From Dactylis glomerata (taxonomy: Eukaryota; Streptophyta; Magnoliopsida; Poales; Poaceae), in NCBI GenBank assembly GCA_007115705.1, contig QXEO01000873.1, positions 620,001 through 684,000 of the forward strand: a stretch of DNA of 64,000 nucleotides, written 5' to 3'. Position numbers and translations under genes: made by a program. The notes under the pieces are model-generated. The model had not been told where the DNA came from, ran no database searches, and saw only the letters and a program-made list of their open reading frames with translations. Each line of letters starts with the position of its first letter. Position 1 is the stretch's first letter. Positions 11,713 to 22,634 of this stretch are shown here, piece by piece.

Positions 11713-14327
11713 CATCTATCCACCTTAGTACGGGAGCCTACCCTGTGGAGTAAACATCCCCGGCAAACCCTGGCCGTCTACCTCCGTCGAGCGTAGTTCC
11801 AGTGCCACGGCGGGAGAAACCCAAGTGTCTTCCGGACGGGTAGCCTATTGGCGGGCCCGCTACACTGTTGCCCACCACTTGCGACAACCCGGATTCCAGG
11901 GTCCTACAAACCCTTATATAGTGCGAGGCTCCCCGCACTAAGGCAGATAAACTTCGAACTAAGCCCCGTCCCATACCGGGGTAATGTGGTTGCACGGGTT
12001 AATTGCTTCGAGCGACTACAAAGAAACACCAATGCCTTTTTCTAAATCCACCAACTCCTTTCTTCCATATCCCAAGTGTTCATTTGTCCCAAAATCATTT
12101 AGAAAACATTTCAGTGGAGTAGATACTACTCCGAGATTTTCGTAACCATTTTCGAAACTTTTCCGAGAGTTTTCCCATCCTAGAGTTTTTTTGGCTCCAC
12201 TACAAGTTTTCCAAGGACTTCGATGCTAATCATCGAGTCTCTACTTTCAGGGGTAATGAGTAGGTGTTAAGGGTGTCATCCTTCATGGATGATAGCAATA
12301 CGACTTGTGGAGCTAAGCCGCCAATTATTGCTATCTAGGGACTAATAGCAATATAAGGAAAACAATGCATAGTAAAAAGAGCAAGAGTAGAATAATGCAT
12401 AGTGACTTGATAGGATTCAGATATGCAACAAGTAGATGGCTTTCCTTGGTAGGCTTGTCCTTGACCTCCTTCCTCTTGATACTCCAAGACCTCTCCCTCC
12501 TCCGCACACTCGTCTTTCGAATCTATCGCCGGAAAAAATAAAAGCATACATGCATACACAGGTCACAAGCACTTCATCACTAAATATCACCTAATCAAAG
12601 AGTATCAGAAACAAACATGTTAAGAATCTAAAATAAGATTTCAATAGATTTTTAGTAGCAAGTTAATCATATTAAAGCTAGGGTTTTTCAAACATAGCAA
12701 GCACAACACCACTTCACCTCAAACAAGCATGCAGGTGGCCACATAGGTCAAATAACAAATTCAGCATGCTTACAGAAAAGCACAAGTTTTCTGAACCAAG
12801 AACCCATCTTATAAGAGTAAAGCTACTATATTAATAGGGAAAACAATTTGTAATAGTAAATAACCCTATACTCAACCCAAACATCAAGCAAGCATCATAC
12901 TTGATCAAAACATGTCATCCAACATAGCATCAGATAGCTAACAATAATACAAACCCAACAAAACTGGATTTGCAATTTTCTGATTAACAGGGAATATTCT
13001 GTTCATTTTATGGTGGAAATAACTACTGATTCAGAGATAAATCTACCAGAAAATCCTACAATATCAGAAAAATTTATCCTATGGTTAGTAGCAAGAAATA
13101 ACAATACATGATCACCCAAAATTGGTTTCACCCAAAAATAATTCATGGAATAAGTTCTATAATTCCCTAAAGGCAGATCTGGTGGTATTTTGCAAAAACA
13201 ACCCTGCAATAAATAAAGGCTCAATTGTATGAAGGCCAGTGGCATTTGAAAGATACTGCAGAGGGATTCTCTACAAAATTGGACTCAATTCAATTGGGTC
13301 TCTGGATCACAAGATATGGATTTTCTAGTGGAAATGACACATTATTCTAGATTAAATGCCATAAATAAATCAGAATTTATTTTGGCAAGAAAATGGTTCT
13401 GTATGCTAGAAAAATGTAATGAGAAGTATACAAAAATCAGATCTGGCCACTTTCATGCATTTTAACTTTTTTTAGCATTTATTTCTAGCAACAAGTTAAA
13501 CAGATCTGGTAAAATACTAAAGAAGTTATAATTTTTTTTTTGCAATGGGCTGGTTTTCAGACGGGCCGGCGCAACACAGCACCGGGCCGGCCCAAACCAG
13601 GCCACGGGCGTGTGGGAGAGGAGCCCGAACCGGCTGACCAGCGGGACCTGGCCGTCAGCCGCACCCAGGGTCGAAGGGGTATGGGACTTCCTGGGCCGTT
13701 CGATCAAGTCGTGATCGACGGCCCCAGGTCGTCTCCTACCTCTGACCGGGCTATCGGGGGAGGAAACCCTAGCGTGGCTAGGCGAGCACGGCGGCCCGCC
13801 TAGGAAGCCCAATTTCAGGACTCCACCAAGATTGGCACGCCAGGACGACCTACGATATGAGAATATCAGATTCAGCAAGGAGTGAGTTCACCTACTATTG
13901 TAACAACTTAGCACGGGCTCGAGTAATTGGTCCAATCCTAATCTCATCATTGGACTTATCTTGATCAGCAACAATAGGATCATCAACAGTAGGTGGAGAT
14001 GGCTGTGTAGTAGGGATGTCCTCATCACATATGAACAAAGACTTAGGCAGTATAAAATTCTCATTACAATAAATATCAGATTCAGCAAGGAGTGAGTTCA
14101 CCTGCTGTTGTAACAACTTAGCACGGGCTCGAGTAATTGGTCCAATCCTAATCTCATCATTGGACTTATCTTGATCAGCAACAATAGGATCATCAACAGT
14201 AGGTGGAGAGGCTGTGTAGTAGGGATGTCCTCATCATAACTGAACTGCAAAATCAGTGTACGCCATTCAAAAAATAGAAAAGACATCAGTGTACAGATTA
14301 GTTGCTTCCCTAAAAATTCCCACTTGC
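11713..14327. repeat. Tandem duplication, copy 2
   Basis: Collinear with 9036-11659. It includes a second copy of the F-like scrap (about 13811-13862) and of the D-LTR fragments (about 13861-14243). After 14327 the sequence leaves the homology (CGGCATCTTAGAG), whereas copy 1 runs into the filler. Confidence 0.92.
13861..14243 (-). repeat. D-LTR 5' end fragments, tandem 210 bp units (copy 2)
   Basis: Duplicate of 11193-11575. Again two starts of TGATGAGGACATCCC in minus sense separated by about 210 bp, with the same joined coding end. Because it lies in both copies, the scrap joining predates the 2.6 kb duplication. Confidence 0.8.
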
Positions 14328-15174
14328 GGCATCTTAGAGTACTGTAATACAATTGGTTTTGATGTCCTTGTAATCATGCATGTATCTAAACCTTTCTACT
14401 CCTATTTCTATATGTAATATATATATACAGTACATGAAGTGACTAAAATTTCTGTATGTGGAGGTGCCTTGTTTCAAAAAAAAGATGCTTGTATAATCCT
14501 CTAGCCGGGCATGTACAGTACTCTAGGTTATATTAATGTCAGAAAGGTATAGATGCATGCATGCAATTCCTGTAAATAGGTAGATGTTGAAAACCTCATG
14601 GAGTACATTTCCCAGTTTTATGTACCCCAGTTTGATGCAACCTGGACGTGACAAAAACTTCTGCATGTGGAGGTACATACAGGATGCTTGTAGAATCCTC
14701 TGGATGGGCATGTACAGTACTCTAGATTGTGTGTCCGAACGAACAATGAAATAATGAGGACTCTTCGCACCACTCTGGGCCATGGCCCTTGATTTGACGA
14801 GACAATACACATCTTTGACGTGCAACTAGGTTTGGCTAGTACTTCCATTGCTATGATGGGTATACATCTACGCCTGTATAGCCTACTCGGGAACCCCAAC
14901 AATTCCTTGGCTTCTGCGCGCGACTCTTTGCAAGCAAGATATCCGCTTTCACCCGTTGATTTGGACAAACAGCCAAGATCGCTCAAAGGGAGGCGGGCAA
15001 ACCATTGTGTCAAGATTAGTAATACTACTACTAATAATGGGTAATTAACTGACCCATAAGGCCAGACCTTTCACTTCATTCCACTATTCACTTTCTTCCT
15101 CCCGAATACCCTACTAATCACCCTTTCTCTTCCAACCATCTCTTCTTCATTGCTTCTTCATCCCTCCCACAGTG
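14328..15174. other. Non-coding, low-repeat DNA upstream of a broken gene
   Basis: No gene was recognised. An approximately 80 bp segment occurs twice in direct orientation with many changes, at about 14445-14526 and 14650-14735 (shared words TGTGGAGGT, AATCCTCT, GGGCATGTACAGTACTCTAG). A short AT run is at 14417-14426. The last 110 bp before 15175 are pyrimidine-rich like a plant 5' untranslated region. Confidence 0.5.
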
Positions 15175-16234
15175 ATGTCTCCAAATGCAAGGCCCAGGCA
15201 CAGTAAGAGAATCGAGGTGGTGAGGACAAATGCCGCAGAGAGATTCCGCAGGCTGGCTATCAAGAAGGAACTGGTCGGGAGAGATGATAAGCCAGCGGGC
15301 AAGGGCTCAACTTTGTCCTTTTCCCAGAAGCGCGGCCGGTGTGAGTACGAAGATTTCAGGTTGGTTTTCATCGCCATGTACGTTTATTGTTTATAATCTG
15401 GCGGCAGCGGTTCGAAATCTTTATTTTCTATTAACCACTGTTATACATCTTCAAGGTCCAGCGGTTCCAACGACGTCCTTCCTGCCCCAGCATCAATGGC
15501 CAGCGGTTCTGCCCCACCATCAACGGCCGACCGTTCCAACATAGATCTTTACTTCCCCAGGATCAATGGTCGGCGGTTCTTCCCCAACATCAAGGGCCAA
15601 CGTATCCAACGTCAATCTTACTACCCCAGGATCCACTTCGACGATGGCGACAGAGGACCCATCCATGCACGATGAAGGCAACATCCCCCTCGCCAGCTAT
15701 TAGAGGCCACTATCCCCCTATGCTCTTCCAGATGGTTATGCCATGCAGGAAGCCAAAATGACTATCTTAAATCGGGTTCAATTTCTCTGGCATCTCACTT
15801 CCAACCTTTGCTCTGAGCGCGATAAGTTGAAGGAGGAGGTTGTCGCCCTGGCCAAGCAGTAGGCGGAGAGCCTTGCATCAAACAAGAAAGCAAACACTAC
15901 CATCCACAAGCTCAGGGCTAAGAATTACATGCTTCACATCAAGTGCGGCAACCTTCACGATGAGAGAGTCCCGCTAATGAAGAAGTGTCTTGAAGCGCTT
16001 CAGGTTGCCGTCAGCGCCAATCACGCCAGGCAAATGGTTCTTGATGCCTTTTAGAAAACATTGGAGGAAAATAGTGCCGCTAAGAACAAGATGATCGTGG
16101 ATTCCCGCAGCTTGGTTGATGCAATGCAGGTTTTGTTTCCGTGCAACAAAGCCGAGGACCGTCTCGACCAGCGACAACCAACGCGGAGGTCACATCAGCG
16201 GCGGAGCTCACGCGACTCGGTCATGTTCTTCTGA
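15175..16234 (+). pseudogene. Broken two-exon gene of unknown function with coiled-coil-like C-terminal part
   Basis: The ATG at 15175 starts MSPNARPRHSKRIEVV. The first exon appears to end at 15359, with a GT..AG intron at 15360-15455 that restores the frame (exon 2 from 15456). Exon 2 has a Ser/Pro/Ala-rich segment, then one extra base near 15553 shifts the frame, and the rest reads in a helical, charged style (SERDKLKEEVVALAKQ, later LRAKNYMLHIKCGNLHDE) to a TGA at 16232-16234. Three in-frame TAG codons (15701, 15860, 16052) all look like former CAG. I do not recognise the family. An alternative donor GTGAGT at 15341 would give the other frame. A captured or retired host gene is possible. 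Confidence 0.55.
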
Positions 16235-17034
16235 TTACGTCGGAGGAGATATAGAAGCATCGTGGTGTCAGCCTTTTGTCCTAGGCAAATACTACTTTTG
16301 TCACTTAACTGCACTTTTGTGTCTATAATCCCTGTTGTGCTATGCTAGAACAATTTCGATAGATCTTGGAGATTATTTATGTTTTCTTCATTATCCGTCA
16401 TATGAAAGTTGCATTTTCATGGTTTATATTCCCTAGTAAAATCACAATTAAATATGCATGGTAGTCCATTTAGACCATGCAGTTAAATCTACTTACTACA
16501 GTTTAGAATTTGAGCAGTAGTTCAAAGTTGGAACAAAATCTACTTGTAGGTGGAGAGAACCTATGCGTAGGTCTAGTAATAAGAGTCAAAAAAATATTTT
16601 ATAGGTGGAAGCATGCATATACGGAGTATATGACTATGAGATAAGTGAAAGTGAAATAGTCAATTGCATGCATTCATATACATGGTGATACTAGAGTCAA
16701 ACAAATGTTCAATAATGAGTACAGTCTGTGATCACCGCATGCAGGCAACCACATGGTGCTGACATCACAGTACATGTTTTTCATTCCTAAAAATATAAAC
16801 TTGTTCAAAATTTAAATTCAGCGCCAAAACCGGAGTATTTCAGGGAGCCTCCACCCGAAATATTTCCCGCCCCAAGTTCAAACTCTGAGTGGACGTGAAA
16901 TTCCTCTTCTATCCATCATACATATCACCCAGTGGATTTGTGCTGAGGGGTTCTTTGGTAACTCTCCCATTTACCCACCTGCTTGGCTGCGCCTTCATCC
17001 CTAGGACTTAGGGTTTTCGTTTAGCTTCGCAAGC
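16235..17034. other. No recognisable feature
   Basis: AT-rich intergenic DNA without a supported ORF. It ends with the G insertion site: CAAGC at 17030-17034 should be G's target-site copy. The TTAGGGTTTTCG at 17008-17019 resembles plant leader sequence but leads into nothing I can support. Confidence 0.4.
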
Positions 17035-17717
17035 TGTCGTGGTATTTTACAAATAGTAGCCATGCGGGGTGGCTTATCGAGAGGGCTCGTCGGAGTACAG
17101 CGACGGGTCCGGCTCGAGATGGGCAGTGACGACACGAGCACGTACCTAGGTTCAGGGCCCTCCTCGCCGGAGATAACACCCCTACGTCCTGCTTGTTCTT
17201 TATTATGAGCACACGGTGGTGACAATGCTCCTTCAACTATGTTGTCTAGAGGTAGAGGAAGACTAGATCGACCCCCCCCCCCTATTCTAAGGGTCCAAGC
17301 CCCCTTATATAGGCAAGGGCCTAGTTACATGGTTTGGTCTGGCTGCCCAGCAGCCGACTCTATAGTGGCGATGATGTTGGTGCGGGCTCCTCTTCTCCTG
17401 CTCCTCCTGCACGGTGCGGGTCACTTTATAGTAATCTTGCCCCCTAGTCGGCATATCCACGGTATATGCCCGACCTCCCCTCGGATCCTCCCATTGGAGG
17501 TTTCTTTACTGGGGTGGTAGGTGGCCATGACACCGTGGTCTTCGGTCTCTTCCGTTTTTGTCTGGTACATGCAGGCTTTTATAAAGTGCTGGTAGGTGGC
17601 GCAGCTGACCCTTCACACCGAGCCGGCCTCGCTGGCCAGTTGTCAGTTCTGATCCCTAGGACGCTAGCCGGAAGGTCACTCTGCCTTTTTCCTACCTAGG
17701 TGGTTATCCCCACGACA
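17035..17717 (-). repeat. G 3' LTR (683 bp)
   Basis: Termini TGTCGTGG and CCACGACA form a short inverted repeat. A TATA box lies on the minus strand at 17305-17311 (TATATAA), and a G-rich polypurine tract adjoins at 17718-17730. The left flank CAAGC is the presumed target-site duplication, whose partner is not in the window. Confidence 0.8.
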
Positions 17718-18164
17718 CTAGCCCCCGAAACTGGCGAAGTCTCGTGGAGCATCATGGGGCTTCAGCGGGTTCCTTTGCTTGCCGAAGCTCATTCGTATTC
17801 ATCAAAGTCCCAGGCATTTGCGTTCGGCTAGAGGAATGTTGGGTTCAAAGCTGTGGAGCATCGCCTACCGTCTCGAGATGTGCCGGCTCTCGGTCTGGTC
17901 CGGCTCACAACCGTTTCTAGCCGCCAGCCGGCGTCTGGCTCCTCGGAGTTTGAACCCTCAGGATGTGGGCCTAGGCGTCACTTGTCTGCGTGCGATAGTG
18001 TAACGTCCTATCGGCTCTAGTCCCACAATATTCTGTGGCAACCGCGACGATTACCCTCCCAAATCGCTACTTGGCGCTTGATGAGCAGGGTAATTGACAA
18101 GCATCACGTGGGCGGCGCAATTTATCCCATTATGCTGGCTCGCTTCCCCATCCTCTCGCCCTCC

Positions 18165-18171
18165 TTAAATA
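18165..18171 (+). promoter_or_regulatory. Possible TATA box of antisense B3 gene
   Basis: TTAAATA follows the pyrimidine-rich CGCCCTCC and lies 114 bp upstream of the in-frame ATG at 18279 (79 bp upstream of an out-of-frame ATG at 18244). The intervening DNA, with CTCACTCC and CTTCTTCCTCTCC, resembles a plant leader. Confidence 0.4.
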
Positions 18172-18278
18172 CTCGGACTGCTCGAGGGAGAGAGCTCACT
18201 CCACCAAATGCACTTCTTCCTCTCCCCAGAGCCCGGGTCAGCCATGTCCACCATTGGAGGAGCCGGCACCCCGGAGTA

Positions 18279-18836
18279 ATGCAAGTGGGGCCGCTGTTGG
18301 GCAGCGGCAAGAAAGCCCGGATGGGGGTGGAGGCGATGCCTCTGGTACCCCAACGACGTGGCCGCCCGCCGGGCAGCCAGAATAAGAAAACCCTAGCGAC
18401 CATTGCAGCCGCAGCCGCTGGGACCTCATCCGCGGCGGCGGCAACGACGGCGGGCGTGATCGTCCCTGCGCCAGTAGTTGCATCACCGGCGTACACACCG
18501 GTGGAGCGGTTTCGCTATTTTATCATCCCGGTGCTAGCTGGGGCGATGAGGCTGCTCCGCCTGCCCTCCAAGTTCTCCGAGATCATAGGGGATTTCGATA
18601 TCTCCCAGGTGGTGATACGGGAGGGGTGCGGCTGGTAGCCGCCGTATGAAGTGGAGATCTTCAAAGACGGGGAGGGGCAGAGCTTCCTCCGCGGCGGATG
18701 GCCGCAGTTTTGCGCCAACTGCAGCATGCAGGAGGGCTTCTTCCTCCTCTCCTCACACCGGTGCGGGACGTACAAGTTCTACATCCTCATTGCCAACAGC
18801 AACTTCCTCCTCTGCTACCACGCTCCCAAGGGATGA
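18279..18836 (+). pseudogene. Antisense AT-hook and B3-domain gene inside element G
   Basis: It runs opposite to G's pol, between pol and the 3' LTR. The frame is open from 18078, and the ATG at 18279 is the first methionine after the putative leader. An AT-hook core (QRRGRPPGSQNKK, near 18348-18386) is followed by an Ala/Thr-rich linker and a B3 DNA-binding domain: LPSKFSEIIGDF, then YEVEIFKDGEGQSFL, RGGWPQFCANCSMQEGFFLL, and GTYKFYILI. These follow the B3 pattern of plant REM proteins (GW..F...N.. ..G.F..F...G...F...I). One in-frame TAG (18636-18638) splits the B3 domain, and TGA at 18834-18836 ends the frame. Family members with an intact frame would be predicted nuclear DNA binders. The domain call is by eye. 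Confidence 0.65.
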
Positions 18837-20247
18837 GAGGCGAGCATCTCCATCGTCTCCTTGTCAATGCGGATCTCGTTGACTGGAGATGTTAGTTTCT
18901 TAGGGGTAGGAGTCTAGAAACCTTTTGTTTAGCCGGCTGTTGATGCAACCACCAACCTTTATTAATGAAACTTGGTTATTTTGCAATCTTGATCTGCTGT
19001 TGTGTTCCCTTTCGTTGAATATCTTGTGAATGATGATTGAGTCTGTCCGCGAGTGGTGATTGGGCTGTAGCTAGGACCTTGCTCACGCTAGAGTCGACAT
19101 TGACCCTAGGAATGTGTTTCATACGTCCCCACCAGCTCGAGCTCGAGAGGCCGGCTGCTGCCCAAAGTGTCTCAAGCGAAAACTCTTTGGCAGCCCTGGC
19201 CGGCTTCAGAAGGAGTGAGCAGACATGCCATCCTGCGTCGACTTGAGAAATGCTGGAGCCGGAATGTCACCCCTCACAAAGCTTCGTGGGCAGTTTGCCA
19301 CGACCAGGGAATCAATACGGGACGCTAGTCCTTGGTTGCTCGATGCAGATGAGACTACCCATGCAGATGATTTGGTTTGCTTTTTTGTTTTCGAGTTTCT
19401 CCTGCCATTCACGATGCAGCGCCGGATGTATGGTCAGCCGGCGGTGGGTTCGAGCCGGCCGCTTAAGGACCAATTCCCCTTCCCACTAGCCCCCGAGTTT
19501 TGGGGTAGCTCAAGTGACAGCTGGCTCGAAACTAACTTACCTGCACATCGAACGTATGTTGTACAAGCCAATGTTCGTTTTAGGCTTTTCGATGCGATTA
19601 CTCTACCTAGGTTCCAAAAGTTTTGACCATTGACCGTTTGCTGGCTCGCTCTCGCCTAGTTCCCTCAACCTTTTCCTTCATCTCCCCACCCTTCGGCCAT
19701 TCTACCCCCAACCGGCATCCTGGTGCTGATTGGTCTCCATTGGGCTGGCAGCCGAATTCCTTCCTAGGGTGGGAGCGTGCCGTGTGGTGAGAAGTAGTAC
19801 TTTGGTTTCTTGGGAAGTTGGCTCAATCCGGCCTGCGTGCAGTCAACGACCATCTCCTTTAGAACTTAGCTGGATAAACAGTGTTTAGAGTTCACGTTTT
19901 CGTCCCCCAGCGGCTTTCCTAAGTGGGTGACCTGCCGGCTTCGCCACAGCCGGCTATCATGAGCTAGGGGTCGAGGTTAGGCTCGGGGTTTGATCTGCAC
20001 GAAGTACTTGTCCGGTGGACCAGGGGTTCGATCATTCGAGGCAGCCGACTGTGGCTCGCTGCCTGGAGCCAGCTACCGATCAAGTGAATTACATGGGAAA
20101 CAAAATACACAAGGTGTTTTCAGGGAGCCGGCCATAACGAGCCGCTTCAGCTTCCTTTATTCATTAACAAGCATTCAAGATACAAGCTGTTTGCCTTAAC
20201 AGAAGAACGTTCTTAGGTGATTGATGTTCCAGGGACGCTATGTCTCC
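18837..20247 (-). other. G 3' spacer without a supported gene
   Basis: This is the part of the spacer between the antisense gene and the integrase end. ORFs up to 133 codons exist on the plus strand but have no recognisable domain. CGGCCGGC-rich words (GCCGGC) recur. An AATGAAA at 18965 just downstream of the antisense gene could serve as its poly(A) signal. Confidence 0.45.
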
Positions 20248-20736
20248 TTATCGGAGTTTGTCAGCCTTGTTTTTCCTCGGCTCTAGCGCGTTGATGAGGT
20301 AGTATGCCCCATTGCCCAGCACCCGGCTGATGATAAATGGTCCCTCCCAGGGAGAGGACAGCTTGTGCATGCCTTTGGAGTTTTGGATCAGTCGGAGCAC
20401 GAGGTCTCCTTTGCGGAATTCGAGAGGATGAATCTTTCGACTGTGATAGCATCGCATAGAGCACTGTTCTGGACGGGGCCAGCTCTCGGGACACTTCAAG
20501 GAGGTCGACGCTGTCTTCGCGGGCTTCTTTGGCTTGTTCTTTAGTGTACTGGATCACCCATGGCGCATCGAATTCGATGTGGTGGGAAGCACAACTTCTG
20601 CCCAGTAAACAAGGAAGAAGGGTGTGAAGCCGACATAATGATTTGGGGTCGTGCGCAAGCTCCAGAGTACTGAGGGCAACTCTTCGACCTAGCTGCCAGT
20701 TGGGCACTCGGGAGGCTCTACCAATCTTGGTCTTAT
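20248..20736 (-). pseudogene. G integrase C-terminal end, frameshifted
   Basis: Three blocks lie in different frames on the minus strand: LPSVLWSLRTTPN with TPFFLVYWAEVVLP, then EQAKEAREDSVDLLE with ELAPSRTVLY, then RCYHSRKIHPLEFRKGDLVL through MHKLSSPWEGPFIIS and ending NKADKLR at 20248. The order matches the integrase C-terminus of Tat-lineage gypsy elements. At least two frameshifts separate the blocks. Element F cuts the upstream side at 20737. Confidence 0.75.
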
Positions 20737-21274
20737 TGATAAGGATCACGCCGGTGATCCTTGAGTTTTGTCCCGATCTTTCACAGCGAGTCAAACCAGA
20801 TAGAAATCTTCCAATAACGCGAAGAACATCACCTGAAGAAGAGGAACGAATCCAGCAAGCAACATGATGAAGATCACCACACCTCAAACCTGAGCCTGAT
20901 AATTCTTGATGAACACAAGAACCCTCGCAGCAATCTTTATTTGATAACACGGTAGCGCCGTTTTCCCGGAGGGATGATACACGGTGGAGCACACGATAGT
21001 TTTAGACTAAACAACTAAACTCCCCTAAACCCTAGACGGCTGGTCTCCTTATATAGACGGCCAGAAAACTATTGGGCTTGGATAGGCCCAAACCCAACAC
21101 ACACAAAAACCCTAAGTGGCCAATAACATAAATACATATGTAAATTGCTGACACAACCTTAGGCCAAATTATTTCATATTATAGGTCATCCTAGCATGCC
21201 AATCTGCAGCGATCTTCCCTCATCTTGGTGGAGTCCTGAAATTGGGCTTCACCTCCTCCTTCATGCCCATATCA
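20737..21274 (-). repeat. F 3' LTR (538 bp)
   Basis: The minus strand starts TGATATGGGCATG and ends GATCCTTATCA. It contains a TATA box (TATATAA, plus positions 21049-21055) and a 3' R/U5-like region. A polypurine tract lies directly upstream. The coding frame ending at 21261 runs 14 bases into the LTR. Confidence 0.8.
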
Positions 21275-21709
21275 TCCTACCCCCTTCAAAAACCGTTGTC
21301 CCCAACGTGTGAGGGTCTGCTCGAAAGGGTGGCGGAATATTAACAATAGCACCACACATGTTCACCATCTTCAAGTCTTGCTTGCCTTCCTCACCACATC
21401 CTCCCTCTTGGCCTGCTCGACTTGATACAGCCCTGGGTGGTTGCACCTCTTTTCTTTGCCAAATGAACTTGTACTTAGGCGCCTCCACCTTCTTCTTCTC
21501 AATCCTTGATGGAACCTTGCATTGCTAAACAATAACCTGCTTAGCATGACCCTGCGAAGTAGTAATGCATGGGCCACACAAGTGATGAACATGTCCATCC
21601 TTGCCTTTGTGCACACGTAGTGCTGCTCCAACAAAACATTTTCGAGGTGTTCTCACAAAAACTTTGGCTGACTACCCGCGGCACCATATGCACTGGAACA
21701 CGATCAGCA
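21261..21709 (-). pseudogene. F C-terminal coding tail
   Basis: On the minus strand the frame from the protease region continues from 21709 (DRVPVHMVPRVVSQSF) to a stop at 21541. A second frame (MVNMCGAIVNIPPPF, then TLGTTVFEGGRMIWA) ends at 21261. They are probably one tail broken by a frameshift, or two short ORFs. Neither shows an RT or integrase motif. Confidence 0.5.
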
Positions 21710-22634
21710 TGATAGGGCAAATGTGTCCGATCTTTCGATGAGATCTTGATATGTCGATTTGGTGGGTGGAGTTCGTGCTTGACGATCCGACTACACGTGC
21801 GAAGCTCGTACGCCAATGCAATCGCTAGGCCAATATCTAGGAGATACTGATCTTGCGGATGCACGATCAGCCTGACCAGCGTGGGTCTTAATTCCTACCT
21901 AAAATCGAGAACAAGTAAGAACTAATACGGCAATCAAGATATTGCGGATGAAAGATGTATGCTTTATTCAAAAGGTGGGATTCTGAATAGGTGGTCTTCT
22001 TCTGGGCGATCGGCCTCAAAAGTCAAGCTCGTAGTTGCAACAATGGCTAACTTTAGTCTAAACAAAATCCGAGTTCTAATGACGGCTACGGGGGGTATTT
22101 GAGGAGGAAAAGGTAGGGGTGCGACCAGCCATGGGTATGGTGGTCGAACGGAACCCTAACAGGCATTTTCTCCTCAAATTCGGACTCCTAAAAGTGGCTG
22201 TTTTATTTGCTGCGAAAATTACATGGGCCTGGCCCAAAAATAAAAGTGACGTAGCACCATATTTATCTATGGACAAATTTATGAAGTAGCTCTTTGTATA
22301 TTTCGTCCAAGTCTTCATTCTTCATTATGGTGGCTTCAAAGTTCTGAAATCTCCACTCGTGGCATCTTCTTCCATCCTCAAACGGTTGCTGCCACCTCCA
22401 TGCACGATCATGCTCCAATGCTTGTCCCTCTCATCCATGCTAGGTCCATCATTCCTAAGAGTAACAAACATATCTAATTTAGGCAGCATCATATTCTCAT
22501 GTATGTGAGAAAGAGTTCCAAGAGACGAAAGTACCTGATAGTTAAGTTGCTTGGCACGAGCTCGAGTGATAGGTCCTTGTATGTGTTCCACTACAGGTGC
22601 ATCGGGTGTATCAATAGATGGGATGTCCTCATCA
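21710..22634 (-). repeat. A2 3' LTR (925 bp)
   Basis: Minus sense TGATGAGGACATCCC to CCCTATCA. The polypurine tract AAGAAGGGGAG lies directly upstream (plus 22637-22647). The polyprotein frame enters the LTR and stops at 22325, so about 310 bp of the LTR is coding in this position. Confidence 0.92.

Larger units (their letters stand above)
17035..20736 (-). mobile_element. Element G: Tat-lineage Ty3/gypsy, 3' part only
   Basis: In minus sense: end of integrase (20736-20248), a long 3' spacer, polypurine tract (CCCCC on plus at 17721-17726) and 3' LTR (17035-17717). Element F is inserted in the integrase at 20736/20737; the remainder of G is not seen on the far side of F within the window, where D follows instead. 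The lineage is inferred from the TPFFLVYWAEVVLP block and the LSSPWEGPF ending, both typical of plant Tat/Retand integrases. The spacer carries an antisense gene, as known for several Tat families. Confidence 0.75.

Noticed and set aside
17239..17699. Plus-strand ORFs in the G LTR region
   Set aside because: Antisense to the LTR; no recognisable motif.
21541..21864. Single 107-codon ORF crossing the A2/F boundary
   Set aside because: The frame is a chance fusion across an insertion junction at 21709/21710; only the F part is meaningful.
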